In this document: positions 63,990-64,000 of the stretch, in pieces
How the letters are laid out: the number at the start of each line of letters is the position of its first letter
How positions within the stretch are numbered: position 1 is the first letter of the stretch
Source: Nothopassalora personata
Taxonomy: Eukaryota; Ascomycota; Dothideomycetes; Mycosphaerellales; Mycosphaerellaceae
Length of the DNA: 64,000 nucleotides
Assembly (NCBI GenBank): GCA_033816765.1
Contig: CM066290.1
Location: forward strand, 2,914,001 to 2,978,000
Reading direction: 5' to 3'
Translations under genes and position numbers: made by a program
The notes under the pieces: generated by a model
Told to the model about the DNA's origin: nothing
Databases searched by the model: none
What the model saw: the letters and a program-made list of their open reading frames with translations, nothing else

Positions 63990-64000
63990 GTATCAGCGGA

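Overview
The window is nuclear DNA of a filamentous ascomycete, most likely a Dothideomycete (Mycosphaerellales/Capnodiales type). The evidence is GT-AG introns of about 48-85 bp, orthologues of conserved fungal genes (SDS22, YAF9, STU2/Alp14, PAC1/LIS1, a WSC sensor, a CCDC47 homologue), a Zn2Cys6 regulator, and a transposon altered by C-to-T/G-to-A changes of the repeat-induced point mutation (RIP) kind. The species assignment is inference. Gene models below were spliced by hand; totals that divide by three with matching phases are treated as reliable.

Layout. 1-15 kb is a housekeeping block: SDS22 (+), a Zn2Cys6 transcription factor (+), a 1,404-residue PPR-like protein (+), a mitochondrial Sel1/TPR-like protein (+), then a Myb-like gene and YAF9 (both -). 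15-29 kb is an accessory block: a secreted-lipase gene with an apparent frameshift (-), a 3.74-kb RIP-damaged transposon with long inverted ends, a 7-bp target duplication and a RecQ-like helicase relic, an orphan ORF, a six-exon MFS transporter (-), another RIP-damaged coding remnant, a 360-bp MITE-like element beside a relic of a response-regulator receiver domain, and two poorly known multi-exon genes (-). 30-45 kb is conserved again: STU2 (-) and PAC1 (+) are divergent neighbours acting at microtubule plus ends, followed by a large multi-spanning membrane protein, a Y_phosphatase3-type phosphatase (-), a FAD oxidoreductase (-) and a CCDC47-like ER protein (+). 45-49 kb is gene-poor, with a decayed 2EXR-like gene, tandem repeats and a copy of a dispersed repeat. 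49-51.4 kb holds a formate/nitrite transporter and an EXPERA-domain protein (both +). 51.4-55.8 kb has no gene I can support. 55.8-59 kb holds a WSC-type cell-wall sensor and a small coiled-coil protein (both +). 60.7-62.7 kb holds a FAD oxidoreductase fused to a Rieske domain (-), and a partly visible hypothetical gene (-) lies near the right edge.

The most notable structure is the transposon at 16,755-20,497: its ends, target duplication and repeated 10-bp subterminal motifs can all be read directly, and its only recognisable gene is a helicase rather than a known transposase.
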